From positions 1-55,505 of the forward strand of contig JAFRDD010000001.1 of the NCBI GenBank assembly GCA_017404025.1: a stretch of DNA of 55,505 nt, in the 5' to 3' direction. The DNA comes from Clostridia bacterium. GTDB taxonomy: Bacteria > Bacillota > Clostridia > TANB77 > CAG-508. The notes under the pieces were generated by a model. The model did no database searches and was not told where the DNA came from. It saw only the letters and a list, made by a program, of their open reading frames with translations. The position numbers and the translations under genes are program-made. Shown here in pieces: positions 37,971 to 46,915 of this stretch (its first letter is position 1; each line of letters begins with the position of its first letter).

Positions 37971-37998
37971 GTAATGAAATTGTAACAAAACTGTAACA
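37971..37998 (-). promoter_or_regulatory. 11-bp-period direct repeats upstream of the DUF2207 cluster
   Basis: On the - strand TGTTAC, TGTTAC and CATTAC are spaced by exactly 5 bp (37993-37998, 37982-37987, 37971-37976), 75-100 bp upstream of the first DUF2207 gene. This matches the TGTWAH-N5-TGTWAH layout of WalR-type response-regulator sites. Nothing else is seen in 37897-38027 besides AT-rich promoter sequence. Confidence 0.5.
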
Positions 37999-38027
37999 TT
38001 ATATTTTTTTATTTTATCTAAAAAATA

Positions 38028-38060
38028 TTGGAGCAGAAATTTTTAAAATCTCTACTCCAA
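38028..38060 (-). terminator. Intrinsic terminator of the DUF4190 gene
   Basis: TTGGAGCAGA (38028-38037) pairs with TCTACTCCAA (38051-38060), with wobble, and on the - strand is followed by a T-rich run. Confidence 0.75.
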
Positions 38061-38098
38061 TTTTCATTTTTTTGTTATTAATATTTTTTATATTCTTT

Positions 38099-38515
38099 TT
38101 AAAGCAAATTAATAATTATTGATATAATTGAAAAACCAAAGCCAATAACTCCGATTCCTAAATCGATACATGATATAACAATACCTGCAATTGCCATACC
38201 TTTAGAGCTTTTATCTTCCAATTCTTTTATTTTCTTTAATGCTAAAATTCCAGTAATTATACCTGCAATCCCTAAAGCAGTTTTAAATATTAAAAGTCCA
38301 ACTAAAGAGCAAACTAAACTTGCAATGGCAAGTCCTCTTGAATTATCTGAATTTGTGCTAGTTTGATTATATTGTCCGTTGTTAACATTATTAACTATTT
38401 CAGCTTCTTTTACAACTGGTTGTTCTTCTACATCTGGAATTTGCTCATTTTGATTTTGAACATTTTCATTATTTTCAATTTTTGGTTGTACTACATTTTG
38501 ATTATTTTCTTCCAT
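38099..38515 (-). CDS. DUF4190 domain membrane protein
   Basis: 138 residues. The first 60 residues are a disordered, Asn/Gln/Glu-rich cytoplasmic region. Two TM helices follow: GLAIASLVCSLVGLLIF with the typical DUF4190 continuation GIAGIITGILALKKIKE, and GMAIAGIVISCIDLGIGVIGF. This topology matches DUF4190 proteins of unknown role in Gram-positive envelopes. It has its own terminator and an upstream region with four 11-bp-spaced repeats. GGGG precedes the ATG. Confidence 0.8.
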   Translation of the reverse strand: MEENNQNVVQPKIENNENVQNQNEQIPDVEEQPVVKEAEIVNNVNNGQYNQTSTNSDNSRGLAIASLVCSLVGLLIFKTALGIAGIITGILALKKIKELEDKSSKGMAIAGIVISCIDLGIGVIGFGFSIISIIINLL

Positions 38516-38600
38516 ATTTTTATCCCCTTTTCTACATTTTTTTAATTATTTTATAAAAAATATTGTAAATATTCAATATTAAATTGAAATTTAATAAAAA

Positions 38601-38639
38601 TGTTACTATATCGTAACATTTTCGTAATACTTATGTAAT
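38601..38639 (+). promoter_or_regulatory. Four 11-bp-period direct repeats upstream of the DUF4190 gene
   Basis: TGTTAC, CGTAAC, CGTAAT and TGTAAT at 38601, 38612, 38623 and 38634 repeat every 11 bp. The layout is like the repeats at 37971-37998 but in the opposite orientation relative to the gene. TGTTAC/GTAACA also forms a small palindrome. It is probably an operator for an OmpR-family regulator. Confidence 0.5.
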
Positions 38640-38645
38640 TTAATA

Positions 38646-40472
38646 TCATTCTTCAACTTCTTCAAATTGACTATTGTAAAGTTCTGCATAAAATCCTTTT
38701 TTCTCAAGCAGTTCCTCATGTTTTCCTTGTTCTACAATATCTCCATGATTCATTACTAAAATTAAATCAGCATTTTTTATTGTTGATAGTCTGTGTGCTA
38801 TTATAAAACTTGTTCTTCCTTTCATTAAATTATCCATTGCAGATTGAATTTGAATTTCTGTTCTAGTATCTATTGAACTTGTTGCTTCATCTAAAATTAA
38901 TATTTTAGGATCTGCCAAAATAACTCTAGCAATTGTTAATAATTGCTTTTGTCCAGCAGAAACATTGCTTGATTCTTCGTTTAAAAGTGAATTATATCCA
39001 TTAGGCAGTGTTTTAATAAAATGGTGAACATGTGCAGCTTTAGCAGCATTTATAACTTCATCATCAGAGGCATCTTCTTTGGCATATTTAATATTATCTT
39101 TTACAGTTCCACCAAATAGCCATGTATCTTGAAGAACCATACCAAATAGTTTTCTAAGTTCTCCCCTATCAAATTCTTTTATATTATGTCCATCAACTTT
39201 TATTTCTCCGTCCAATACGTCATAAAATCTCATTAGCAATTTTACCATTGTTGTTTTTCCAGCTCCTGTAGGACCTACAATTGCAATTTTTTGACCCTCT
39301 TTAACACTAGCATTAAAATTGTTTATTATTATTTTTTCTGGATTATATCCAAATTTAACGTTTTTAAAATCAATATTTCCTTTTATATTTTTTGTATCTT
39401 TTATTTCTGATATAGTTTCAGGTTCTTCCTCTTCTTCTAAAAATTCAAAAATTCTTTCTGCTGCCGCAACCATTGATTGTAACATGCTTGAAACTTGTGC
39501 TATTTGTCCTATTGGCTGAGTAAATTGTTTATTATATTGAATAAAGCTTTGTATATCACCAACTGAAATCTTTCCTTGTATTGTTAAATAACCTCCAGCT
39601 ACGGCTACAGCAACATACCCTATGTTTCCAATAAAATTCATTAATGGATGCATAAGTCCAGATAAAAACTGAGATCTCCATCCTGCTCTATATAATTTTT
39701 TATTAGCTTTACTAAATTCTTTTATAGCTTTTTCTTCACCATTAAAAGCTTTTACAATATTTAACCCACTATATATTTCTTCAACTTGACCATTAACATG
39801 TCCTAAATATTCCTGTTGTTCTTTGAAGTATTTTTGAGATTTTTTTACTATAAACCCAACTATTACTCCAGATATTGGGAGTATTATTAAAGATATTAGA
39901 GTCATTTGTATACTAATTGAAAACATCATAATTATTATTCCAACCACTGTACAAACTGACGTGATAATTTGAGTTACACTTTGGTTTAAACTAGTATTTA
40001 AAGTATCAATATCATTTGTAATAATTGATAAAACTTCTCCATTAGTTTTTTTATCAAAAAATTTCATAGGCATTCTATTGATTTTAGTAATTAATTCATT
40101 ACGTAATTTATAAGTTAAGTTTTGAGCTACATTTGCCATTGTAATTCCTTGGATGAATGAAAATAAACTACTTATAAGATATAATGCTAATAATGTAAGA
40201 AGTATTTGTCCTATTTTTCCAAAATCAATTCCTACTCCACCAGAAAGTTTGCTGACTATTCCTGTAAATATTTCAGTTGTAGCATTTCCTAATATTTTAG
40301 GCCCAACTATGTTGAATATTGTACTTCCAATAGCAAAAACAAATACTATAATTAGAGAAACTTTATATTTTGATAAATAATTATTTATTAATTTTTTTGA
40401 AGTAGCTTTAAAGTCTTTTGCCTTAACTATTTCTTTACCAGCTGTGCCTCTTCTTCCCATCGGTCCTGGCAT
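38646..40472 (-). CDS. ABC exporter half-transporter (heterodimer subunit 2)
   Basis: 608 residues: a six-TM exporter domain (about 40-330) and an ATPase with Walker A VGPTGAGKT, signature NVSAGQKQLL (degenerate for LSGGQ) and Walker B ILILDEATSSID. It pairs with the subunit encoded 16 bp upstream; such heterodimers export drugs or peptides. The N-terminus MPGPMGRRGTAG is typical of the larger subunit in Clostridia. GGGAGG precedes the ATG. Confidence 0.92.
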   Translation of the reverse strand: MPGPMGRRGTAGKEIVKAKDFKATSKKLINNYLSKYKVSLIIVFVFAIGSTIFNIVGPKILGNATTEIFTGIVSKLSGGVGIDFGKIGQILLTLLALYLISSLFSFIQGITMANVAQNLTYKLRNELITKINRMPMKFFDKKTNGEVLSIITNDIDTLNTSLNQSVTQIITSVCTVVGIIIMMFSISIQMTLISLIILPISGVIVGFIVKKSQKYFKEQQEYLGHVNGQVEEIYSGLNIVKAFNGEEKAIKEFSKANKKLYRAGWRSQFLSGLMHPLMNFIGNIGYVAVAVAGGYLTIQGKISVGDIQSFIQYNKQFTQPIGQIAQVSSMLQSMVAAAERIFEFLEEEEEPETISEIKDTKNIKGNIDFKNVKFGYNPEKIIINNFNASVKEGQKIAIVGPTGAGKTTMVKLLMRFYDVLDGEIKVDGHNIKEFDRGELRKLFGMVLQDTWLFGGTVKDNIKYAKEDASDDEVINAAKAAHVHHFIKTLPNGYNSLLNEESSNVSAGQKQLLTIARVILADPKILILDEATSSIDTRTEIQIQSAMDNLMKGRTSFIIAHRLSTIKNADLILVMNHGDIVEQGKHEELLEKKGFYAELYNSQFEEVEE

Positions 40473-40488
40473 TTTAAATTCCTCCCTT

Positions 40489-42225
40489 CTATCCTAGCTC
40501 TTCTTCAGACAATTGAGATAATGCAATTTGTCTATAAGTTTCGTTATTTTTCATTAATTCTTCATGTTTTCCTGTTCCAACTATTTTTCCTTCTTCTAAA
40601 ACAATAATTTTATCTGCATTTAATATAGTACTTATTCTTTGAGCAACTATAATTACAGTTTTATTAGCAGTTTTATTAGCTAAATTTTCACGAAGCTTGC
40701 TGTCTGTTTTAAAATCTAATGCAGAAAAGCTATCATCAAATATAAATATTTCAGGGTCTTTAGCTATTGCTCTTGCAATGGCTAATCTTTGTTTTTGTCC
40801 TCCAGAAATATTATTTCCACCTTGTGCAATTTCTGATTTGTATTTTTTATCTTTTTTATCTATAAATTCACTTGCTTGTGCAATTTTAGCTGCTTCATAC
40901 ATTATTTCATCTGACATATTTTCATCAGAATATTTAATGTTTGACTCTATAGTTCCTGAAAATAAAACTCCTTTTTGAGGAACCAATCCTATAATATCTC
41001 TTAAAGATTTTTGCGAAACGTCTTTAATATTTACTCCATCTATTAAAATTTCTCCTTCAGTTACATCATAAAATCTAGGAATTAAATTTATAATAGTTGA
41101 TTTACCACTACCTGTACTTCCAATTATTGCAGTAGTTTCTCCTGGTACAGCTGTAAAATTAATATCTTCTAAGATTTCTGTATCTGCATCTGGATACCTA
41201 AAAGAAACATTTTTAAATTCTACCAAACCTTTCTTTTCTTTGTTGAATAATTTTACTGTTTCATTGTCTTTTATACTTGGATCTGTTTCAATTATTTCAA
41301 CTATACGATTTGCAGAAACCGTAGCTCTTGGGAGTATAATTGAAAGCATTGCAATAAATAAAAAGCTTATAACAATTTGCATTGTATATTGAATAAATGC
41401 CATCATATTACCAACTTGCAATATTCCTTCATCTACTCCATGTCCACCAATCCAAATAATTAATAAAGTAATTCCATTCATAATAAGCATCAATAACGGC
41501 ATCATCATTGACATTGCTTTATTTACAAATAAATTTACTTTTGTTAAATTGCTATTTGCTTGTTCAAATCTTGCTTCTTCATTTTTTTCTTTATTAAATG
41601 CTCTAATAACCGGTAAACCTGTTAAAATTTCTCTTGAAACTTGATTTAATTTATCAATTAATTCTTGCAATTTTTTAAATTTTGGTATTGCAAACATGAA
41701 CAAAGATCCCATTACTAATACAATAGAAAGTATTGCAACTCCAATTATCCAAGCCATGGAATTATCACTTTCTGATAATACTTTTACAAAAGCTCCTATA
41801 CCTATAATAGGTGCATATACTAAAGTTCTAAACATCATTGATAATAATTGTTGTATTTGTTGTATATCATTAGTACTACGTGTTATTAGAGATGCTGTAC
41901 TAAATTTAGTAAATTCTCCATGAGAAAAACTTAAAACTTTTTTAAAAACTTTTTCTCTTACAATTTGTCCAAGCTTTGCTGCAACTCTTGAAGATAGCAA
42001 CATTATAGCAACTGCCGAAATAGCACTAATTAACGAAATACCTAGCATTTGTAAACCACTATTAAAAATATATTCAACCCCTTTACCTGCTTGTATCCCT
42101 TCATTTACTATTTTTGATGTATAATTTGGTAATTCTAAATCTGCCTCTGCTTGAATACATAATAAAATTATTATAGCTATAACTGACAAATAGGATTCTT
42201 TTAAATTTTTTAATAATTTAAGCAT
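40489..42225 (-). CDS. ABC exporter half-transporter (heterodimer subunit 1)
   Basis: 578 residues: a six-TM domain (10-310) and an ATPase with Walker A IGSTGSGKST, signature NISGGQKQRL and Walker B IFIFDDSFSALD. The last has Asp in place of the catalytic Glu, as is usual in the degenerate site of heterodimeric exporters. The neighbouring subunit has Glu in this position, so the two are complementary. AAAGGAG precedes the ATG. It is co-transcribed with the downstream subunit. Confidence 0.92.
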   Translation of the reverse strand: MLKLLKNLKESYLSVIAIIILLCIQAEADLELPNYTSKIVNEGIQAGKGVEYIFNSGLQMLGISLISAISAVAIMLLSSRVAAKLGQIVREKVFKKVLSFSHGEFTKFSTASLITRSTNDIQQIQQLLSMMFRTLVYAPIIGIGAFVKVLSESDNSMAWIIGVAILSIVLVMGSLFMFAIPKFKKLQELIDKLNQVSREILTGLPVIRAFNKEKNEEARFEQANSNLTKVNLFVNKAMSMMMPLLMLIMNGITLLIIWIGGHGVDEGILQVGNMMAFIQYTMQIVISFLFIAMLSIILPRATVSANRIVEIIETDPSIKDNETVKLFNKEKKGLVEFKNVSFRYPDADTEILEDINFTAVPGETTAIIGSTGSGKSTIINLIPRFYDVTEGEILIDGVNIKDVSQKSLRDIIGLVPQKGVLFSGTIESNIKYSDENMSDEIMYEAAKIAQASEFIDKKDKKYKSEIAQGGNNISGGQKQRLAIARAIAKDPEIFIFDDSFSALDFKTDSKLRENLANKTANKTVIIVAQRISTILNADKIIVLEEGKIVGTGKHEELMKNNETYRQIALSQLSEEELG

Positions 42226-42246
42226 TTTTTATCTCCTTTCACCCAA

Positions 42247-42288
42247 AAAGGGTACTGCGCCAATATTATATTTGACACAGTACCCTTT
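42247..42288 (-). terminator. Intrinsic terminator of lexA
   Basis: AAAGGGTACTG (42247-42257) pairs perfectly with CAGTACCCTTT (42278-42288), followed on the - strand by T-rich sequence. Confidence 0.85.
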
Positions 42289-42323
42289 AGTCAACTATTT
42301 ATATTGTAAATTTTTTGTGAACA

Positions 42324-42974
42324 TTACATTTTTCTAAATACTCCAGATACTTTACCAAGTATTTTACAATCTGGAACAATAATAGGATCCATAGTGCTAT
42401 TTTCAGGTTGTAATCTTATATGATCTTTTTCCTTATAGAATGTTTTTACAGTTGCCTCATCTCCTATTAATGCAACAACAATTTCTCCATTTCTAGCATC
42501 ATTTTGTTTTCTTACTAAGATATAATCTCCATCAAGAATTCCTGCTTCAATCATACTTTCGCCTCTAACTGTAAGCATAAAGCTTTCAGAATTTCCAACA
42601 AAATCAACCGGAATAGGAAATGTGTCTGTAACATTTTCAACTGCTAATATTGGTTGTCCAGCTGTTATTTTACCAATAATAGGTACTTCTACTAATTCTT
42701 TTTGTGCATAAAAATCTTTACTTGAAGTATTTTTGTTTTCTCCAGAGCCACCTTTTAATAGTCTTAATGTTCTTCCTTTTTTATCTTGTTTTTTTATGTA
42801 CCCTTTTTCATCTAATCTTGCTAAATACCCATGAACTGTTGCTGTTGAGCTTAACCCTACAGCTTTTCCAATTTCTCTAACTGATGGTGGGTAACCATCT
42901 GTCATAATTTGCTTTTCAATAAATTTTAATATTGCTTTTTCTCTTTTATTTAATTCTTCCTTTTTTCTAGGCAT
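42324..42974 (-). CDS. lexA: LexA SOS repressor
   Basis: 216 residues: an N-terminal winged-helix domain ([28 protein letters not shown]), a linker containing the AG self-cleavage site in GKITAGQPI, and the S24 peptidase domain with catalytic Ser in RGESMIEAG and Lys in EATVKTFYK. It represses DNA-damage genes; uvrB and addA in this window are candidate targets by family knowledge, although no operator was seen at them. A palindrome overlaps its own -35 element. Confidence 0.95.
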   Translation of the reverse strand: MPRKKEELNKREKAILKFIEKQIMTDGYPPSVREIGKAVGLSSTATVHGYLARLDEKGYIKKQDKKGRTLRLLKGGSGENKNTSSKDFYAQKELVEVPIIGKITAGQPILAVENVTDTFPIPVDFVGNSESFMLTVRGESMIEAGILDGDYILVRKQNDARNGEIVVALIGDEATVKTFYKEKDHIRLQPENSTMDPIIVPDCKILGKVSGVFRKM

Positions 42975-43006
42975 TTTCTCATCACTCCATTTTTTTATTT
43001 TTTAAT

Positions 43007-43050
43007 ATATTATCATACAAACAAAAAAATGTCAAACATATTTTTGACAT
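43007..43050 (-). promoter_or_regulatory. lexA: lexA promoter with overlapping palindrome
   Basis: TTGACA (43030-43035) and TAATAT (43007-43012), spacer 17 bp. The -35 lies inside the palindrome ATGTCAAA-N6-TTTGACAT (43029-43050), a candidate operator for LexA autoregulation. It is not the usual GAAC-N4-GTTC box. Confidence 0.6.
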
Positions 43051-43069
43051 TTTCAAAATTTTTGTGAAA

Positions 43070-43139
43070 TTTTCAAGAGGGACGGTCCTTTTTGAAAAAA
43101 ATAAAAAAATTTTCAAAAAGGACCGTCCCTCTTGAAAAT
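43070..43139. repeat. Paired dispersed repeats forming a long inverted repeat
   Basis: Two copies of the GGACCGTCC unit in opposite orientation (43070-43098 and 43110-43138) face each other across an A/T loop. It may also terminate the spoIIQ transcript. Confidence 0.85.
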
Positions 43140-43170
43140 CTTTTGAAAATCTCTCGAAAACTTGAAATCT

Positions 43171-44040
43171 TTATTTTAAATATAAATTAGGATCAACTTG
43201 CACAGAATCTTTTAATATTTCAAAATGTAAATGTGGTTCATCTGCTATTTCAAATATAGCTGTATTTCCAACTGTTCCTATGCTTTGCCCTTTTTCTACA
43301 TTTTCTCCTTCAACTACAAATTCTGATGTTAAAAGATTAGAATATACCGTTTCAAATCCATTTGAGTGTTCAATTACTACTGTAATTCCAAACCTTGGAT
43401 CATTTTTAATTGTTTTAACTTTTCCTGCTTCTGCTGATTTTACAACTGTTGTTTTATCTGCTTTTATATCTATTCCTAAATGTGTTACCCATTCTTTTAA
43501 TGTTTCAGAATAGACTAGACTATCTTTTGAAAAATCTCTTACTATATCTCCTTCTACAGGTTTTTGAAAACTTAGTTCACTAGCTGAAGATGTTTCTTCT
43601 GTTTTGTCTTTTTTTTCTGATATATCCTTTTCTTTTATTTCTTCGTTATCTGATGTATTATTTGTTTTATTTGAAGTAGTTTTTGTAGTTTTATTTATTG
43701 AATTTTCTACAGCTTTAGTAGTTGGTGTAATTAGATTATTATTTATAGTTGTATTATCTCTAACAGTATTATTTTGAGATTCTTCTACTGTTTTTCCTAT
43801 TGAACTACTGGTCTTTTCAGTATCTCCTAAATCTTCAAAATCTTTAGAATTATCTAAAATACTTGCAATTTCTTCAGTGTTTAATAAATCTTCTTGTGTA
43901 TTTTTATTTATATTTTGGCTGTAAATAAAAAATGCAAAAACTATTACTGCCAAAATACTTAATCCGATTGCACTAAACTTTAAAATTTTTTCATCAACAC
44001 TTCTTTTACTTTTTCTTATTTGATTTTTGTTCTCTCTCAT
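43171..44040 (-). CDS. spoIIQ: SpoIIQ-like M23 peptidase domain protein
   Basis: 289 residues: a TM helix at 22-45, an asparagine/threonine-rich linker to about 150, and an M23 (LytM) domain with THLGIDIKAD and EPHLHFEIL, so the zinc ligands His/Asp and His appear present. In engulfment SpoIIQ, in the forespore membrane, binds SpoIIIAH; clostridial SpoIIQ keeps peptidase residues that Bacillus lacks. Assignment rests on the domain layout and its place right after spoIID. It could otherwise be a general M23 hydrolase. Confidence 0.8.
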   Translation of the reverse strand: MRENKNQIRKSKRSVDEKILKFSAIGLSILAVIVFAFFIYSQNINKNTQEDLLNTEEIASILDNSKDFEDLGDTEKTSSSIGKTVEESQNNTVRDNTTINNNLITPTTKAVENSINKTTKTTSNKTNNTSDNEEIKEKDISEKKDKTEETSSASELSFQKPVEGDIVRDFSKDSLVYSETLKEWVTHLGIDIKADKTTVVKSAEAGKVKTIKNDPRFGITVVIEHSNGFETVYSNLLTSEFVVEGENVEKGQSIGTVGNTAIFEIADEPHLHFEILKDSVQVDPNLYLK

Positions 44041-44098
44041 ATAAACCTCCTAAAAAATTTATTATTACAAGTATTTCCTTTTTCAAAAAATTTATACA

Positions 44099-45166
44099 TT
44101 AAAGAGAATTAATATCTTTTATTTCTATATCTTTATAAAAATGTTTTATTATTTCTTCAGCTGAATTTCCTTGTTTTGCCATATTGTCTGCACCTGTTTG
44201 ACTCATTCCAACTCCGTGTCCATAACCCTTTACAGAAAACTTTATACTTCCATTTTTATTTAATATTGTAAAATTTGTTGACTTTAATCCAAATATAGTT
44301 CTTACTTCAACACCAGATAAGTTTTGATTTCCAAATTTTACTGTTTTTACTCTTCCACTTTCAGTGAGTTCTATTATTTTTATATCTTCCGAATTTTCAA
44401 AATCAATATTAATATCGTTATATTTTTCTTTAAGCTTTTTTAACAATTCTTCATTTGACAATTCTACTTCTGAACTGTATTGAGAATATTCACTTTCGCC
44501 AGCTGTTTCAACTATTTGTAAATATGGGTATCCACTTCCTCCCCAAACATTTACTGGAATTTCTGTAGTTCCTCCACTATTTGAATGAAAAAAAGCATTT
44601 ATAGGTTCATTTTCATATGTAATTATTTTTCCTTTTGTCTCATCTACAGCTTCTTGTATTTTTTTCCAATTAGCTTCTCTTAAGTTTTCTTCCCATCTTT
44701 CAAATCTATTTTCTTTTGAAATCCATGCTTGGCAACAATTTGAACTATCACATATATCTGCATTTTCATGTTTTTTGTTTTTTATTTTATAAATTGTATA
44801 TGTTCTTGCAACTATTGCTTGGGCTTTTAATGCTTCTTTTTCAAATGTTGCTGGCATTTCTGCTGAAACTACTCCATACAAATATTCATCTATTGGTATT
44901 TCTTCAATTTCTCCTGTTTTTTCGTGTAATAATCTGATTGTTCCATAATTTTTATATTTATATTCTTGTATATCATTATTTTGACTATTATTCGAATTAG
45001 TGTTTTCTTCAAGATTATTTTGATTGGTTAGATCGTTTTCTAGCTTAGTTTCTTCTAATATTGTTGTTTCTTTTGATTCTTGAATATTTCTTCTTTTTGT
45101 TAATAAAGCAGGTAAAATAAAACAGATTAGAATAAATAAGAATAAATATAGCAATATTTTTTTCAA
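44099..45166 (-). CDS. spoIID: Stage II sporulation protein D (peptidoglycan lytic transglycosylase)
   Basis: 355 residues: an N-terminal TM anchor (4-18), a linker, then the SpoIID domain with YLYGVVSAEMPATFEKEALKAQA, RTYT and a C-terminal KGYGHGVGMSQTGADNMAK. The family cleaves glycan strands during engulfment. The start is a TTG at 45166 with GAGGGTGAG upstream. It follows sigF by 14 bp, so it is read as part of the spoIIA message, although SpoIID is known as a mother-cell (sigma-E) product. Confidence 0.93.
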   Translation of the reverse strand: MKKILLYLFLFILICFILPALLTKRRNIQESKETTILEETKLENDLTNQNNLEENTNSNNSQNNDIQEYKYKNYGTIRLLHEKTGEIEEIPIDEYLYGVVSAEMPATFEKEALKAQAIVARTYTIYKIKNKKHENADICDSSNCCQAWISKENRFERWEENLREANWKKIQEAVDETKGKIITYENEPINAFFHSNSGGTTEIPVNVWGGSGYPYLQIVETAGESEYSQYSSEVELSNEELLKKLKEKYNDINIDFENSEDIKIIELTESGRVKTVKFGNQNLSGVEVRTIFGLKSTNFTILNKNGSIKFSVKGYGHGVGMSQTGADNMAKQGNSAEEIIKHFYKDIEIKDINSL

Positions 45167-45180
45167 ACTCTCACCCTCTT

Positions 45181-45909
45181 TTATGAAATTAATTTTGCCT
45201 TCATATTATTTAATATCTTTCTTTCAATTCTTGAAACTTGTACTTGTGTAATTCCTAAAATTTTTGCAACTTGGCTCTGAGTTTTTTCTTTGTAAAATCT
45301 TAATAATATTACTTGTTTTTCTTTATTTTCTAATCCATCCATTAATTTTCTAATTGTTAATTTATTTACTACTAATTCTTGTTCATCTTTTCCTGTTGAA
45401 ATTCGTTCAATCAGATTAATATTGCTTCCATCATTATTATTCTCATATGTCATACTATCTATAGATTCTATTCCTCCGCTTGATTCTATTGCCATCGCAA
45501 TATCTTCTTTTGATACATTTAATTCTTGCGAAATTTCGCTTAGGGTTATCTCTCTTCCTTCTTTTATTAAATAATGTTTTTTTAACTCATTTATCTTTAC
45601 ATTAAGTTCTTTTATACTTCGGCTAACTTTTATAGGTCCATCATCTCTTATAAATCTTTTTATTTCTCCTAGTATATATGGAACTGAATATGTAGAAAGT
45701 TTCACTTCAAAGCTTGTATCAAATCTTTTTATAGATTTGATAAAACCTATACAACCAATTTGATATAAATCTTCTAATTCATGACCTCTACCATTAAATC
45801 TTTTTACTATACTCCATATTAGTCCATTATTTTCATTTATTAGTTTCTCTAATTCTTCTTTATCTCCTTTTTGGGCCTTTATTATTGATTCTACTGTATT
45901 TTCATACAT
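45181..45909 (-). CDS. sigF: RNA polymerase sigma-F factor
   Basis: 242 residues of the sporulation sigma-70 group. Region 2 contains GHELEDLYQIGCIGFIKSIKRFD and FEVKLSTYSVPYILGEIKRFIRDDG, region 3 ISQELNVSKEDI, and region 4 an HTH QSQVAKILGITQVQVSRIERK. Its place after spoIIAA and spoIIAB identifies it as sigma-F, the first forespore factor, held inactive by SpoIIAB. GGGG lies upstream of the ATG. Confidence 0.93.
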   Translation of the reverse strand: MYENTVESIIKAQKGDKEELEKLINENNGLIWSIVKRFNGRGHELEDLYQIGCIGFIKSIKRFDTSFEVKLSTYSVPYILGEIKRFIRDDGPIKVSRSIKELNVKINELKKHYLIKEGREITLSEISQELNVSKEDIAMAIESSGGIESIDSMTYENNNDGSNINLIERISTGKDEQELVVNKLTIRKLMDGLENKEKQVILLRFYKEKTQSQVAKILGITQVQVSRIERKILNNMKAKLIS

Positions 45910-45936
45910 AATCTATACCCCATTTCTTATTTTGGA

Positions 45937-46410
45937 CTATTTTACTAATTCAAATTCATTTTGACTTTCAGTAGTTTCTTTACTTTTTACTACTTTTCTC
46001 ATAGTTATTTTAGTACCAACACCAATGATTGATTCTACTTCTACATTATCCATAAAACTTTCCATTATTGTAAATCCCATTCCTGAACGTTCCAAATTTG
46101 GTTTTGTGGTATATAGTGGTTCTTTAGCCATATCTACATTTTCTATCCCTTTTCCACTATCAGATACTTCAATTTTAATTTCGTTTCCTTTTATTAAACA
46201 ATGTATTTTTACAATTCCTTGTTTGTTTTCATAACCATGTATGATTGAATTAGTTACTGCTTCTGAAACAGCAGTTTTTATGTCTTGAAGTTCTTCTAAA
46301 TTTGGATCTAACTGTGATGCAAAAGCGGCTACTGCAATTCTTGCAAATGCTTCATTACATGATTTACTTATAAATTCTAATTTCATTTCATTTTCAAAAA
46401 CTTTTTCCAT
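45937..46410 (-). CDS. spoIIAB: Anti-sigma-F factor / serine kinase
   Basis: 157 residues, a GHKL-fold kinase with the N box [14 protein letters not shown]1 box DSGKGIENV and G2 box [11 protein letters not shown]. It binds sigma-F and phosphorylates SpoIIAA. It has the usual family length, with a short extra C-terminal tail. It lies between spoIIAA and sigF, as in Bacillus and Clostridium. Confidence 0.94.
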   Translation of the reverse strand: MEKVFENEMKLEFISKSCNEAFARIAVAAFASQLDPNLEELQDIKTAVSEAVTNSIIHGYENKQGIVKIHCLIKGNEIKIEVSDSGKGIENVDMAKEPLYTTKPNLERSGMGFTIMESFMDNVEVESIIGVGTKITMRKVVKSKETTESQNEFELVK

Positions 46411-46430
46411 TTTTTAATTTTCCTTCCTTC

Positions 46431-46742
46431 TTAAATTTGTGTTACTGGTATTAATTTTAAAATGCCACTCATTTCAAAAATTCTTTCAACACTTTTGGTT
46501 AAATTTGCAATTTCTAGTTTTCCTCCAAGCATACTTGCAAACTTATATCTACCTATAATCAGCCCTATTCCCGCACTATCCATAAAAGAAACATTATTAA
46601 AATCAAATACAACTTTTTTAGGCATATATCTTTCAATTTCATAATCAGCCCTCCTTCTTATCTCTTGTACTTTAAATTCGTCTATTTCTTCTGTAATTTT
46701 TAAAACTAGAAGCTTGTCTTTTTTATAAAATTTCGTTTCCAT
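46431..46742 (-). CDS. spoIIAA: Anti-sigma-F factor antagonist
   Basis: 103 residues, STAS domain. The phosphorylatable serine lies in FMDSAGIGLIIGRYK. Dephosphorylated SpoIIAA releases sigma-F from SpoIIAB. It is the first gene of the spoIIA unit, with AAGGAGG before its ATG. Confidence 0.93.
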   Translation of the reverse strand: METKFYKKDKLLVLKITEEIDEFKVQEIRRRADYEIERYMPKKVVFDFNNVSFMDSAGIGLIIGRYKFASMLGGKLEIANLTKSVERIFEMSGILKLIPVTQI

Positions 46743-46771
46743 TTTTTTCCTCCTTCGTTTTTGATATATGA

Positions 46772-46799
46772 ATTATAGCTTATTTTACAATATTTTCAA
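46772..46799 (-). promoter_or_regulatory. Promoter of the spoIIA unit
   Basis: TTGAAA (46794-46799) and TATAAT (46772-46777) with a 16-bp spacer. A sigma-H-type site, expected by analogy with Bacillus, was not recognised. Confidence 0.5.
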
Positions 46800-46875
46800 G
46801 AGTGAATATTAAGAAGTTTTGTCGTTATTTTAGAAGTTTATGACAAAATTCGATTTATTTTTTCGCATAACAAAA

Positions 46876-46902
46876 GAGCACCCAACAAAATGTCGAGTAC
46901 TC
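46876..46902 (-). terminator. Intrinsic terminator
   Basis: Arms at about 46876-46887 and 46891-46902 pair over 12 positions, using G-T wobbles. On the - strand it follows the stop of the 78-residue protein and ends with TTTTG. Confidence 0.75.
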
Positions 46903-46915
46903 TTCCTCCTTGGTT

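Noticed and set aside
37971..38000. Direct repeats as a CRISPR or iteron array
   Set aside because: The units are 6 bp with 5-bp gaps and lie in a promoter region, fitting an operator rather than an array or origin.
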